DNA of 64,000 nt, from positions 23,538,924-23,602,923 of the forward strand of contig NC_079976.1 in assembly GCF_029852145.1 (NCBI RefSeq), written 5' to 3'. Both the position numbers and the translations under genes were made by a program. This document shows, piece after piece, positions 9,969 to 22,162 of this stretch (the stretch's first letter is position 1; every line of letters starts with the position of its first letter). Under the pieces are notes generated by a model that saw nothing but the letters and a program-made list of their open reading frames with translations, was not told the DNA's origin and ran no database searches. This DNA comes from Microplitis mediator. Lineage: Eukaryota > Arthropoda > Insecta > Hymenoptera > Braconidae.

Positions 9969-10862
9969 ATGCCCTTCAAAGATAAGAGAATGAGAATAAT
10001 GGATTTCATAAATTTCATACAAAAGCCAGGCTCACTAAGCTGCATCGTTCAAGAACATCGTGCAATGGTATCCGAGCAGGAAGACGGCGCATCGACTTCT
10101 TCTGATCAAGCCGTAAATAAGGCGCAAAACGGCAATAATCTCCGACCAATCGGACATTTGCTCTGCAACCGAGTGAACCTCCATAGTAAGGAGAAGGTCT
10201 TGAGTGCAAGGTTCGTTGACGGATATAAACATAAGCGGAAGTACATCATCACTACGAACTCTTGTGAAAATAACACTGACAAATATTTACAAATGGTGTG
10301 GGATAAGAATGTTCAAATTGTAGTTATGACATCTGTATTCGCGGAGGAGGATAATTTCAACCGATTCTGGAGTTTAAATGGAAGTTCTGTAATAGCCTGT
10401 AACAACTTTCAGATAGAGACTTTAGAAATTATGACAAACCCTCACTTTGTGTTAACCTTGTTGGTTCTCACTGATCAAAAAGGTCAAGCACCCAAGCTAT
10501 CACATTTTCAGTATACTGCTTGGCCTGCTGATAATTTTTTCCATGACCCAAAGGCCTTTTTAGATTTCTTTTTTAATATAAACAACTTGTACGCTGATTC
10601 AAAAAAGTATAAGACCTTCAGAAATCTCGGTCCCATAATTGTAGATTGCATTGGCAATAATAGTAGCTCAGAGGTATTTTGTGTACTCGATATCTGTGTT
10701 ACAGAGCTCAAAAAGATTGGACTGCTATATATAGCAAATGCTGTTATGAAGGTTAGACAGCAAAAATACGGTTGTATGGATCGATTAAGTAACTATGTCT
10801 TATGTTATCGTTTAATTCATACCTATGTCTTAATGCAATGTGATACAGTTAACATCCGTTGA
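9969..10862 (+). CDS. Bracovirus-type PTP-like protein (predicted pseudophosphatase)
   Basis: An intact 297-residue reading frame starting at ATG 9969 (an upstream in-frame TTG at 9942 is less likely). The length and single-exon form match bracovirus PTPs of about 300 residues. Visible blocks are: N-terminal 'IDFINFIQKPGSLS'-type helix (read as MDFINF), 'DGYKHKRKYI', 'VWDKNVQIVVMTS', 'NRFWSLNG', the WPD-loop position 'YTAWPADNF', and the P-loop position 'VDCIGNNSSS'. The general acid Asp of WPD is Ala, the P-loop His is Asp and the essential Arg is Ser; only the Cys remains. Known biology: such family members are delivered to host haemocytes and tissues, and inactive ones may bind phosphotyrosine proteins without hydrolysis. 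Inference: a binding or decoy pseudophosphatase. It is the only open member of the three-unit tandem array. Whether it is in a packaged segment is not shown. Confidence 0.85.
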   Translation: MPFKDKRMRIMDFINFIQKPGSLSCIVQEHRAMVSEQEDGASTSSDQAVNKAQNGNNLRPIGHLLCNRVNLHSKEKVLSARFVDGYKHKRKYIITTNSCENNTDKYLQMVWDKNVQIVVMTSVFAEEDNFNRFWSLNGSSVIACNNFQIETLEIMTNPHFVLTLLVLTDQKGQAPKLSHFQYTAWPADNFFHDPKAFLDFFFNINNLYADSKKYKTFRNLGPIIVDCIGNNSSSEVFCVLDICVTELKKIGLLYIANAVMKVRQQKYGCMDRLSNYVLCYRLIHTYVLMQCDTVNIR

Positions 10863-13800
10863 AGGCACAGCCAATTGTTTATGATTTTTATATCTCGTAT
10901 CTGGTTAGAAATACTTAGTGTATGTCGACGTTCCAAGCCTAAATGCTATGGGAAGGACACTTTAATTTGGAAAATATCATCAGGTACTTTAAGATTTGAG
11001 TTATAAATCTGAACTACGGAATTAGTATCTGAAAGACCGAAGGATAAAAGTTTTCTCAAATTAATACAGAACATCAACGAGTAATTCATTCCAGGTGAAT
11101 GTTGCCTGTTAATTCCGAATATCAGGTACATGGTGATTATTCTTGGCTCTAAACTTAAACGACATACTTTATCAAATGTTACGTGCTTCTGTGAAATAAA
11201 TGTATGTTGTTTTTTAGTTTTTAAAATTAAATGTGACAAATATAATATGTTTGCATTGCTAAGAGAATTTATGTTACATTTTGAAGAGGTCAAAAAGGTA
11301 TTGTAAATAATGTTAAACAACTGCTTATGGGGTAATCGTGTTAATAGGTGTCACTTAATTACAATCAAACACGCCGTGTACAACTATTTGTATAAAATGA
11401 ATCTTTTTCAGCTGACAATAAGCTCGATCTTTCTGCTATGGAATACTATATGATCACACCAACTTTGCCGGTGACAAAGCGAAAGAGCTACAAGCATATG
11501 TTATTATTCCTATGAATAAATGATAGTAATTCCGGTTTTGTTGGATGATCGCATACTGTGCTTCCACGTTTTACTAACCAGCTTTGAGTTACCTTAGAAT
11601 GAAGTACGTCTTAGTATTTAGATTAAATAGAATAACATATCAGTTTAGTCGGCAGATTGATTTTGTGATCTCATCTGTCAATAGTAAATAGAAAGCTAGT
11701 GCCTATTTTGTATTTAATCCTTCTAATTTCATAATAAAGTTATTAATTGCGTTTCAGTTGTCAATAATTTGCAAATTGAAACCCCTAGTTCTAACTTTAC
11801 CTATTTAATCTCCTTAGAAATAAGCACAATGCAAAGTGCAGATCCTCATAATAGCGCAAGGTCCTAAACACGAGGTGAGAATTTCGAAATAGAGGTATGC
11901 TACGCATTTCAGAATAAGTTACATGTGCGTGCTAGACATTGTTCTTGATATAGTACATTTAAGGTCAGTTAATGTGTGCTGCCCTCAAGCAACGGTTTGC
12001 GGACCTATTAATGCTTGAGGCCCAACATTTTGTCTCAATGAGTTCTAGATTAAGAAGAGACTGAATTTTTCTTATGAACTCACTCTTGAATTAAGCCCAA
12101 ATATTTTAACGCGCATCAGCATTTCTTTTACTTCAAAACAAAACCAAGTGCTAAACAGATGAGTCAAACTGAATGACATTATAAACTGCAATTGATAATA
12201 CCACGCTATCGTACGACTGGACCGAAATAAACACACGATAGCCTATGACCCCCACGTAATAATTAGGGAAATCCGAACTCCCATAGTACTATCTCATGTA
12301 TTGGTCGACATATCACTTGGCCAAAAGGGGATAGAGTTTCTTCTCTTGCCTTCCTGAGAAGACGCCTGACAAGTGACGAGTATTATAGTTAGAATCACAA
12401 ACGCCTTCAGCCAGCGGTTAAAAGTATTATATGATTCTTGAAGTTTTGATGCCGGTATCATGAAAAAAACTTTTCTCATTTGTCGTAGTCTTTCAATTTT
12501 TTTCAACATGATTTCATTGATTTGAATCGTGAAAATTGTAATAAATTCTTGTTTTGAATCATCGAATAAAGATATTTTACTGCATTGCAGCTGTATGTGC
12601 TATTGTATAGAGTGTAAGCTTTGTTCAAAGCATGTTGAAGGTCAAGGCTCGAAGCTAAGATTCGTTACTCGACCGAAAGGCTAGTTTGTAGTGGGCATCA
12701 CTAATAGAAGCGTAGACTATAATTGATTCAATAATAGCAAACAGATTAGTGTACTATGTCATAACAAAGCCCTAGTTGTGTGAACAGGTTGAGAAATCAG
12801 GTCAGATAAGTAGAGATAGGTAAGGAACAAGACCGCTGACCGTAATGGGGGCACGCAGGTTCTAATCACCATAAACTAATTAAATATAATACACTCAAGT
12901 ATCTTAATGCAATCATTGGAAAATTGCAATTATAGCGTCAGTTCATGACATCACGCGTGAAGTCTTTGACCCCTTTAATAAAATTTACAACATAAAAATG
13001 TAAGATATTCGTAATTTTATTAAAGTTTTGTGTTTTCCACAGCTAAATGTGAACTACATCTTATGTGCATTAAGATCATACGTTACTCAATTTACCATTC
13101 GTAATACCCAGTAATTCATGTAATTAGGATCAATAATCGCTCAATATAAGAATACTAATAAATTTACCGTAACTTACATTGTATTGGATTTTTATTTCTT
13201 CCAACTCGAAAATTTCGACTTGAGAACTATTACTAGTCAACGCACGTACAATTTGGTTGAAATATGTGGGCATTTTATAAAAAATCCTACTAGTAATGGT
13301 TGCCAGGCCGAAAATTTCCACTTTCATGCAAATGCCATCAAGAGTTTTAATTTTTTTTTTTAATTTGTGTTTTAATGGTGGCACATATAAACTACTTTAT
13401 ATAATAAGAATCATAAACAAAGAAAATAATAACATCCGTGGGTGAATAAAAATAGTGGAATAATTGTTTTTTAACACGGAATTGTTTGTGATTTTTTGGT
13501 GAAATAATTTAACATTCTCAAGCTTTTCAAATTGTATTCACCGTTCGTTAGTTAGACAGTACAGCAGTTTGAAAAATTGAGGTTACTAAATAGGTATTTC
13601 CTTCATAAAACTTGTTCTATAATATTCAGTAGGCTTGCCATACGTCCAGATTTAATCCACACAATCTAAATTTTTTCATATATTAATTAAGCATAGGCGT
13701 GGTTTGTCCATTAAAAATTAAAAGGACTTTAGCAAATTGAGCTACAGAATTCTATGATAAAATTCATAATATACTCATGTCATTTTAAGGCAGCAGTATC

Positions 13801-14411
13801 TGTGATGATAATAACTTAACTCATTTCATCAACTACATTGTCATATATTTACTTTTATCAATAAATGTTAGGTCAATACAATAATAATAATCTGTGTAAC
13901 AAATTTTATCAAAAGTTGGCTGTTGTGCCATTAATCATTAAAAATCTTTTAATGAATTACATACAAGTTACAATCTTGTAGCAGTCATGTAAATGATGCG
14001 CAACGTCCTTCAAGAAAACCTTACATATCTAAATCTTTTTATACCAATAAATCTGTCACAAGATATTAATGTGAGTAATTGTCAAGATTTTCGTATGACT
14101 CGCCCATGATATTATATAAAGTAATTTTGCAGATATCTTACTCATTGCTCATTAATAAAATCACATCCATTTCTTAAGAAAAAATTTGCGACAGAAATCA
14201 ATTGAAGTTACTCACGCATAACTTGCAACATTTTTGCTAAAGAAATGCGTAAGTAATTTTACGGTCTGCACCAAAATTGACAGTCATATAAATTCGAGGA
14301 TAAATAAAAGACTGGTGAGTAGGTTTGCGCAAGAGTTAAAGAAAAATCTTGCATGTTAATATTAATAAAATTTATTAGATCACACCAAATTAAAACTAAA
14401 CGATGAAATAA
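10863..14411. other. Long region without recognised gene
   Basis: Both strands were inspected. A minus-strand frame at 12294-12509 (71 codons) has a hydrophobic stretch (FVILTIILVTC) followed by GKRR, but lacks support as a gene. A poly-T/poly-A tract lies near 13350. From about 13780 the sequence becomes alignable with 22090-23600 and 32560-33200, that is, the shared 3' flank of the three odorant receptor genes. Confidence 0.4.
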
Positions 14412-17400
14412 TTATGATTCTATTAAGAATAATCGCAATACTGATAAATAAGAAAAGGCTGTTTTTATGATATCCATAAATGATTCATTAGTTAAATTGA
14501 AAAATTTACCCACAGTAAGATATGGCGCAGTACAAAGACGCATTGTAATGACAACAATATTTTTATTTATAATTGGAATTTTATACCAATAACTGTATAT
14601 TGTTCTTAACATAACGTCTCCTTTTCCAGACAAAGTATCTGCCATATGAGCAAATATGTAGCTTTCAAGTATAATTAAATTCATTATACAGGCTGATCTC
14701 ATAGTGGTTATAATATCCTTTTCATTGATACTCAATAGCAAAACAATACCTATAATTAAGGATATTTATCATCTTTTAATAAAAGTATTTTTTTTATGAG
14801 GATGTTTGTTAAGTTTTGAGGTGCATTCATCTCCGGACAAAATATCCCCAAGACAAAATATTCCCAGGACAATATATCCTCAGACAAAATATTCCCGTGA
14901 CAAAATATTGTTGCATTTTTTGGAAAATATATTCATTTTTTGTCATATTTGAACTTATGTCAGTTATTTCAATCACAAAAATATTTTATATAGTATTGGT
15001 CTCAGTTTCTTTGAAAATGGTTCAGTACTATTGCAAGCCCGGGAAAAAATGATCAGACCTGACCATGCCTGTTCATGTCTGTTCATGTCTGAAGCGTTAA
15101 ATACAGTCAGGTCTGATCATGCCTGTTCATACCTGTCCATGCCTGTCCATGCCTGGTCATGTCTGAAGCGTTAAATACGCTCATGCCTGATCATACCTGT
15201 CCATGCCTGGTCATGTCTGTTCATGCCTGTTCATGCCTGGTCATATATGTTCATGTCTGTTCATGGCTGTTCATGTCTGCTCATAGATCCAAAATTTTGT
15301 TGACCAAGAATCTATCACGTATAAGATTTTTATTACTTGAAGTTCATACGAAACTTACTTTTCAACTAAATCTCTTAGGTCAGTGGGTAGCGAGTTACAC
15401 TTTCGAGCGCAAGGTCCACGGTTCAAATCCTGCACACGCCTGAATTTTTTATTTTTTTTATTTTTACAGCAATAATTATATACATGTAGAATTGAATATA
15501 GTTATACATAATTATATATAATTATATAGGGCCATTTTTTATATATAATTTTTTTACCCGGATGGGCATGAACAGACATGAACATACCTGATCAGACCTG
15601 AACATGCCTGATCAGGCATGGTCATTTTTCATGTCTGATCAGGCCTGAAGACTCATGCCTGTTCATGTCTGATCAGGTCTGATAATTTTTTCCCGGGAGT
15701 GTACGAGTTCTTAAATGTTATAATTACTCTCACATATAACCTGTGACAACAAGGCACAGTACTATTCCAAGCGTATATGGTTATATATCTTATAGTTCTA
15801 CGCATACAAAACCTGTGAAAAAAGACATATATCGATACATATTTTATTAAGTATGTTATATGTCATATATGAAGATATTTGCGCATTAAACTATACATAT
15901 CATTCTTGTATCACACTTGCACGTTATGTAAAGCACATCATTATAAAGAAGAAACACTAATGAATAAACTTGATGCTTTTTTTAAGTTTCCGACGTAAGC
16001 AAAAGTTCAATATAAAATTACGGGTAAGCCAAATTTTTTAAAACTATAACAACAGCGTTCGAGGCGTGCACTTTCGTATTTTCCAATTGTTTTTAAAATT
16101 TCAATTAATGAAGATCGATATTTCACTACTTAAGAGGGACCACTGGTGTGGTCGCCTGAAAATTGGGAATTTTTTTTTTTATGAAAAATACTGCATGGAA
16201 TGTTTTAATGTTTAAAATATATTTGTGGATATGTAGTGAATGCAAGATAAAATTTTTGGACCAAAAAATTCAAAATTCAGCGAGTTATTCACAATCTCTC
16301 CACGCTCCAAAAATGAAACTCCTTCCACTGCAGTGATAACGACCTTCACAGGGCATGAAATCAAAAGAACAAAGAAATTTTTTAAGTTATTTATTTTATT
16401 TTTAATTGGCCATAGGACTTATATTCTCTGACAGCCATAACACATAACAGTATAGACTTTGGTAACCTGTTAGTATACGAAATATCAAGTTTACAAATTC
16501 GACTCCCAGGACTTTCTTTTAAAAAATTCAATGCCCTACAAGAATATTCTAGAGCCGAATTTTGTCTCACATGGTTCGAAAGTTATTATATTTTTAATCA
16601 AAAAAAATTTGTTTGCATGTTATGTAAATGGGAAATTTCAAATGGCTACCGACACCTTTTAAAATAGAGCTAAAAATTTTGCCTAATGGTAGAATTTTCT
16701 CTGGGATATTTAGTCTGGGAATATTTTATCCAGGAATCAAAACGTGAGTGAGGGTCAAGATTAAGGAGTTCCTAGTCAATGGATTCAACTTAAAGGAATT
16801 TGACTGTATAATTATTATGATTAAACAAACAAATATATTACCAGAAATACTTAATGATGTAAGACATCCTGCCATTTGCGTTAATATAACTTTATTGTAA
16901 ACAATCTCTAAAGAATCTGACAAAAATATCAAATGTTGATGCCTCTGAATGATCATCGTCAATTCATGATTTTTAACTTCAAAATTATAATTATTGTCAC
17001 AAAATTTATCCATTCGTTTTATAAGAATATCAAATTGTCCACAAATATGTCCAGTTACTAAAATAAACATAGCACTGCTGCAACTGCCTCCAGCTATTAT
17101 AATATATGACTGTACCATTTGGTTAATCAGAATCACATAATATAAATTTTGACTGACATTATTAAAAATGCAACTACTAGGTAATAAAAATTGAAGCTGA
17201 TCCTTGTAAACTGTTCTATTTAACTGATGGTCCAGAATTGGTACTGAGCTGCTGTCAGTAAAAAATATTATTTTAATGTCATACAAAATTATTGAAATTA
17301 GACTAGAACTGCAAATTAGCAATGAGACGGTATTATAAGTTGCCGAATTATTGACCATGAGTTCAATGTAGTCGGCATTTTTTATCGACTCCCAATCTTG

Positions 17401-19421
17401 GTATGAAGAAATTAAAAGTCGTTTTAAATAGTCACGACATGTAGACGCATAGAATATTTTAATGAATATCATGATACTCCCTATTAGCAAAAGATAAGAG
17501 AGGAGGGTATCATCAACGTCCCCACAGTTTATTGAAAGCTTATAAACCACTGATACTGTTAGTATTATCTGTATAATAAATACAAGTACTTATACACGGA
17601 AAAAAATTGGCGCTACAACAAGATTTTTATGTTACAGCAGCAGGACACATCCCGTGGGAGCAACGGGACAAAATCCTAATGCAGTGACAGGATTGTTCCT
17701 GTTGCTCCCACAGGACTACGTTCTGCTGCATCACCTATTTTTTCCGCTAATGATAGAGATAATAACAAATTATGTTATAAATTCAATAGTTCAAAAGTTA
17801 TCATGATTACGAACGCAATAAAAATGAAATCAGTTAAGATTAAGAAAATTTTTGATATCCCAAAATCTAAAAGACAAACCCTAGCAGACCAGATTTACCG
17901 TAAATGTAAGGTAATTTTACCGTAAATCTACCGTAAAATACCGTAAAATTCGAGTAGATTTACCGTAAATTACGGCGGTTATACCGTAAATTTACCGTCG
18001 AATACGATAAATCTACCGTAAAATATTCGGGTGGATTACCGTATTTCCGTATTTTTCGGTAAATCCACCGTAATTTACGGTAAATAGGTATTTTACGGTG
18101 GATTACCGTAATTTACGGTGAGTTTACCGTAATTTACCGTAATTTCGGTCCGTTAGGGCAGTCATGTTATTTATTAAATATACCCGGGTCAAAAAATTGG
18201 ATCAGTTTTAGAATAAATGATAAATTCAAATAATTTTTCTTCAATTTAAGTTTATAAATCGTATTTATTTTGTATAGGAATTTAATCTGTTTTTGCCCGT
18301 ACTATTCCTTATCCAGACCAATATCAGACTTATTTTCATATGATGTGTAGTCTGTTTTGATCGCGTTTAGACTAAAAAAAGACTTTTTTATTATACCCTA
18401 GCGGATCCGAATTACGGTAAATACATTGATTTACCGTAATTTACCGTAATTTACAGTGCCTAGCAGAATTACCGTAAATTACGGTAATTTGCCGTAAATT
18501 ACGGTAATCTACGGCAAATTGCGGTAAATTGCCGCAATTTACGGTAATTCTGCTAGGCGCCGTAAAATTACGGTGAATTACGGCAATTGGCCGTAGATTA
18601 CCGTAATTTAGGTAAATTACCGTAATTTACGGTAATTCTGCTAGGCACCGTAAATTACGGTAAATCACTGTATTTACCGTAATTCGGATCCGCTAGGGTA
18701 ATTATTGGTCTGTGATCAATTGTTTTCAAGGACAAAAACAGACTTTATTTACTATAATTTTAAGTCTGTTTTTAATCGCTTCCAGATTAAAAACATAACT
18801 TTTTCCAAATATAAATAATGATAATAATCTAGATCCATAAATTTATTTTAATTTTATTGATATTTGAAACATGCTAATGCGCTTCCGTAATAAGATGTCA
18901 CAAATATTTTTGATTTTATCCAGTAAATAAGAAAAATTTATTGACATTTTAAGAGTTATTTTGTTACTTTTATTCAATACTATAAATATTCAGTCAAGAC
19001 ATCGAAAAAATTAAACTGTCAAACTTCTATTAACTGCCGACGCCCGTAAATAAAAATATTACAAGTCCATGATTTAATCTAGTTTTATCCTTGCAAATTT
19101 TCAGAACTAAAATTTTTGAAAGTTCAGGAATTAATTTAGTTTTGTCTGCCCATAATGCAATTGTTTTTTAAAACAACAGATCAAAAACAGCTTAAAATTT
19201 TTATAAAAAATCAGAAACAGTTCAATTATAGACTAAAATCAGATCAAATTTTTCGACCCGAGTACATAATAATCATATAATAGTATTACCAGTTGACAAA
19301 GATAATAACCAATACGAAATTTACGATAAAAATTGTCTCTTTGCAGTGGCCAGAGGCCGAACGTTGATATAAAAAATCTTTGCCACTTAAATCTCTCATT
19401 AATATTTTCATTTGATTTCAT
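14412..19421 (-). CDS. Odorant receptor 1 (7tm_6), exons 19421-19290, 17568-16842, 14749-14412
   Basis: Three exons join in frame to 398 residues, a normal length for insect ORs. Exon 1 encodes the N terminus with the family motif 'FGLWPLQRDNFYRKF'. Exon 2 (727 nt) carries transmembrane segments 2-6 and a loop with 'SSSVPILDHQ'. Exon 3 carries the conserved C-terminal block (ESYIFAHMADTL, then YSYWYKIP, then 'TVGKFFNLTNESF' and a final AFSYLSVLR). Donors are G|GTAATA after exons 1 and 2; acceptors are ATTATACAG and AATTATAG; phases are 0 and 1. ORs work with Orco as ligand-gated channels in antennal neuron membranes. Intron 1 (17569-19289) and intron 2 (14750-16841) hold several inverted-repeat elements absent from the two sister genes, yet all splice sites look intact. 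Confidence 0.85.
15038..15697. repeat. Inverted-repeat element with TGTTCATGTCTG subrepeats and tRNA-like core
   Basis: The termini are CCCGGGAAAAAAT at left and ATTTTTTCCCGGG at right, flanked by AG on both sides (15036-15037 and 15698-15699), a likely 2-bp target duplication. The left arm holds more than a dozen variants of TGTTCATGTCTG/CCATGCCTG in one orientation; the right arm holds the reverse (GAACAGACATG). Between the arms, near the geometric middle, is a tRNA-like module (15375-15442). Confidence 0.75.
15375..15442 (+). other. tRNA-like module inside an inverted-repeat element
   Basis: Starts TTAGGTCAGTGGGTAGCG (A-box like) and has a perfect B-box GGTTCAAATCC at 15419-15429, with a TTTTTT run just after. 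It lacks a consistent acceptor stem, so a working tRNA is not expected. The two internal boxes could still bind TFIIIC. Best explained as a tRNA-derived SINE head or a captured tRNA pseudogene. Confidence 0.6.
17595..17750. repeat. Short inverted-repeat element, CACGGAAAAAA ends
   Basis: Left CACGGAAAAAAATT and right ATTTTTTCCG enclose complementary motifs (GCAGCAGGACA at left, TGTTGCTCC and TTCTGCTGCAT at right), about 155 bp in total. It lies in intron 1 of odorant receptor 1. The ends resemble those of the elements at 33899-34407 and 52150-52570. Confidence 0.6.
17885..18163. repeat. TTACGGTAAAT inverted-repeat element, copy 1
   Basis: A run of TTTACCGTAAAT motifs in both orientations, bounded by CCCTAGCAGACC at left and CGGTCCGTTAGGG at right. 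The whole copy is nearly self-complementary and could fold into one hairpin. Longer copies lie at 18395-18701 and 47857-49131. Confidence 0.7.
18183..19262. mobile_element. TA-flanked inverted-repeat element in OR1 intron 1
   Basis: Ends are CCCGGGTCAAAAAATTGGATC at left (first 20 bases given by position 18183-18202) and GATCAAATTTTTCGACCCGAG at right. TA occurs on both sides (18181-18182, 19263-19264). Odorant receptor 2 has the same flank uninterrupted at about 27405-27425 with a single TA, so this is a verified insertion with a 2-bp target duplication. It ends only 27 bases from the exon 1 donor. No transposase frame is visible. A relative in opposite orientation occupies 20124-21373. Confidence 0.8.
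18395..18701. repeat. TTACGGTAAAT palindromic element nested in 18183-19262
   Basis: Bounded by CCCTAGCGGATCCGAATTACG at left and its inverse (CGTAATTCGGATCCGCTAGGG) at right. The inside is made of TTACGGTAATT variants. It is almost fully palindromic and clearly inserted into the larger element. Confidence 0.75.
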
Positions 19422-19439
19422 TGTTGATAAAAAAAACTT

Positions 19440-20018
19440 TCAATTGTCAATCTAATTTGTTTCAGTATATGACGAGTTATAAGTTAGAATTATACTCTAA
19501 GATGTATCTATTTCTATTCCAATAGCTGTATGGTTTTTATTTATCCGTCTCATATCTAACTGACAATTTCAATCCACAACCGAAATATTACTTTTTTTTT
19601 ACGAATAAATGCACCTGCGCATTATTCAAGCTCATTATTTATTTATAATATCATGTCACCCTTACACTAATAATTCATATAAATGATCAATAGTGAATAA
19701 ATTTTATATGAACATTGAAAATATAAGAATAAATGTTATCAACCCTTCACTAAATTTATATACCGAGAATAGATTTATTTTGTCGGCTGTATGCAGGCTG
19801 TAGAAAAAAAAAAAGGAGATTGTATAAGTACACCGATAATTTGCATACTAAATGTCAATGTATATGTGAGTGTGTAAGTTCACTGAGATATATTAGATGT
19901 CTAGAGAAAATTTCTAAGGAAAAAATTATTTCTTGAGAAATCGATAGGCTTCATATAAATTTAGATTCAGTTTCGATGAAAAAGTAGACATCGTTATTTA
20001 ACTTCCCGCTAAGAAAAT
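19440..20018. promoter_or_regulatory. Conserved upstream block of odorant receptor 1
   Basis: The sequence upstream of the OR1 start codon is alignable with 27590-28130 (OR2) and 39585-40130 (OR3), including a TTTTTTT-ACGAATAAATGCACCTGCGCATTATTCAAG-like segment near 19590-19630. It is part of the duplicated unit and presumably holds the promoter. A frame of 79 codons in OR2 and OR3 copies is not intact here, so I read the block as noncoding. Confidence 0.5.
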
Positions 20019-20019
20019 T

Positions 20020-21480
20020 GTAAATTTTCAAAAATTCGGGAAGTTATTGTTTTCACCCCGATTTTCGAAAATCGAGTTTTTATCAGACATCGACGTTTTG
20101 AGGTCCTAGGAAGCCATTCTGCCCGGGTCGAAAAATTTGATCTGATTTTAGTCTAACTGGACTGTATTTAAACTACTTGGTCTGTTATTGAACTTCGATA
20201 AAAATTTTAATCTGATTTTGATCTTTTACGAAAATTTTAAGCTGTTTTTGACCTGCTACTTTAAAAAACAAATGCGTTACGAGCAGACTAGATTAGATTA
20301 ATTCGTGAACTTTAAAAAATTTTAGTTCTGAAAATTTACAAGGACAAAACTAGATTAAATCATGGACTTATAAAATTTTTATTTATGGGCAATATTTATG
20401 AAAAAATATTAAGTTGCAGAATTGATTATGTTTTATTTACTATTTATTTACTATCTTTTGTTTAAAAATGTCGGCAGTTAATGAAAATTTGACAGCTTAA
20501 TTTTTTAGTTGTCTTCATTGAATATATTAATATCATTGAATAAAAGTGATAAAACAACATTTAAAATGTCAAGAATTTTCTCTTATTTACTGGATAAAAT
20601 TGAAAATATTTTGGCATAAGAAAACATCAAAATTCTTGTGCTACGGAGAAAAATGTTGGCTCGAAATCTACCAATTTTTATTATGCTGTCGACCAAACTT
20701 GAAACAGAAAGTAAAGTATCCAAAAAATTACTATACTCTTATAAAAAATTATTCTGCTGCACCAAAATTATTATAATGTATGGAAGTAATTGATATTGAA
20801 GCTCATCGATAAGTTTCTCGCGTGTAATAAGTAATGTGATACAGTATAATCATTTTTTGTAAGAACACGATAATTTTTTGGATGCTTTACTCCCTGTTTC
20901 AAGTTTAGTAGACAGCGTTGTAAAAATTGGTAGGTTTCGAGCCAACATTTTCTCTCCGTGACATCTTATTATGGAAGCGCATTAGCATGTTTTAAATACC
21001 AAGAAAATTAAAATAAATTAATAAATCTAGATTATTATTATTATTTATATTTATAAAAAGTCCTGTATTTGTCCTTAAAAACAATCGAACACAGACTAAA
21101 TATTATAGAAAATAAAGTCTGTATTTGTCCTTAAAAACAATTGAACACAGACCAATAATTATAATAAAAAAGTCTGTTTTTAGTCTAAACGCGATTTAAA
21201 ACAGACTAAATATCATACGAAAATAAGTCTGATATTAGCCTGGATAAGGAATAGTACGGGCAAAAACAGATTAAATTCTTATATAAAATACATACGATTT
21301 ATAAGCTTTAATTAAAAGAAAAAATATTTGAATTTATCATTTATTTTAAAACAGATCTAATTTTTTGACCCGGGATATCCGAGTGCCTGTGTGTGTGTGT
21401 TTTTTTTTTTTACTTAAAATTAAATAAGCGTTATGAGGCGTGCACTTTTGGATTTTCCAAACTTTTTTGTCTCTATGGTC
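20020..21480. repeat. Dispersed CCCGCTAAGAAAAT...GTGCACTTTTGG repeat, split by a nested element
   Basis: The left part (20022-20120) matches 38219-38330 and the right part (21375-21465) matches 38345-38375 and 39088-39112. Together they represent one repeat family: AAAATTCGGGAAGTTATTG, GACGTTTTGAGGTCCTAGGA, a TG tract, then GTGCACTTTTGGATTTTCC. The copy is interrupted by the element at 20124-21373. Confidence 0.65.
20124..21373. repeat. CCCGGGTCAAAAAATT inverted-repeat element, copy 2
   Basis: Left CCCGGGTCGAAAAATTTGATC and right TTTTTTGACCCGGG match the ends of 18183-19262, in opposite orientation, and internal blocks also match. No clean target duplication can be read because the host repeat lost about 12 bases at the junction. 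A 76-codon frame (20546-20776) has no recognisable similarity. Confidence 0.65.
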
Positions 21481-22160
21481 TATTTGGATCATTACATACA
21501 GTAACATGACTCGTTCTTTAATTCAAATCATATTATCGACTAAAAAATTGAAACAACATCGTAGTGAGTATGTTTTTATAACTTGGAAAGCTCATAAAAA
21601 AAAAATCGTATGGAAGAGTATTTTTGGGTTCGAAAATGTAATTACACTGATGTTTTCGAGCACCTTGTTTTTTTTATTTTGTTTTTTCGGAATTTCTAAA
21701 AACCGACTTAAAAAAACTCCAAAATCTATGCAGCTCTCAAACTTGATAAAACGCGTCGAATGCTGCAAGAGCCGTCTTATTCAAATAATTCATTCGAGAG
21801 ATACCGTGGAAGAAAGATATGCATATCGATATATCGTAGCATCCGCTCACATTCTAGTCCCATTCGCTCTCTGGGTATTAATTCTCTCAGTTTAATTTGT
21901 ATAAAGTGTAAATGAAACATCAAAATTTTTATTATTAACTTTGTGTAATTTTTAGTCATTAAATTCCACCACACCTACACCGGAAGCCCACAGATCGTTC
22001 GCTCGCTCTGCAAAGATTTTTTAATTTGATTAACATGACCTGAAAATTTATAAGTTATTATTATTTTATTACGAAAACAAAATGATAGTTTTGAGGCAGC
22101 GGTGGGTAATGATGATAATAATTTAACTTATTATATAAATTATCGACATATATCTATTAC
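21481..22160. other. Junction of the receptor 2 duplication unit
   Basis: A 151-codon plus-strand frame (21440-21895) is hydrophobic and AT-rich with no recognised domain; I do not call it a gene. From about 21898 the sequence aligns with 32406 onward (both read AAATTCCACCACACCTACACC), marking the left edge of the duplication that produced OR2 and OR3. Confidence 0.5.
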
Positions 22161-22162
22161 TA

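Larger units (their letters stand above)
14828..16737. repeat. Foldback-type element, GACAAAATATCCCC family, copy 2
   Basis: The left end (14828-14905) has GGACAAAATATCCCC and four variants; the right end (16690-16737) has the inverse (GGGATATTTAGTCTGGG, AATATTTTATCCAGG). It lies wholly in intron 2 of odorant receptor 1 and contains the nested element 15038-15697. A copy of the dispersed GTGCACTTT..TTTTCC end lies at about 16060-16090. The interior otherwise shows no coding sequence. Confidence 0.6.

Noticed and set aside
11409..11520. Possible exon after a TTTTTCAG acceptor with a short open frame
   Set aside because: No convincing upstream exon with a signal peptide and matching phase was found.
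12294..12509. Minus-strand 71-codon ORF with a hydrophobic stretch followed by GKRR
   Set aside because: No splice partners, promoter or similarity; a chance frame in AT-rich DNA is as likely. Worth a transcript check only.
17885..18163. CRISPR-like array from regular TTACGGTAAAT repeats
   Set aside because: Repeats are degenerate, occur on both strands, have no unique spacers, and the genome is eukaryotic; it is a self-complementary transposable element.
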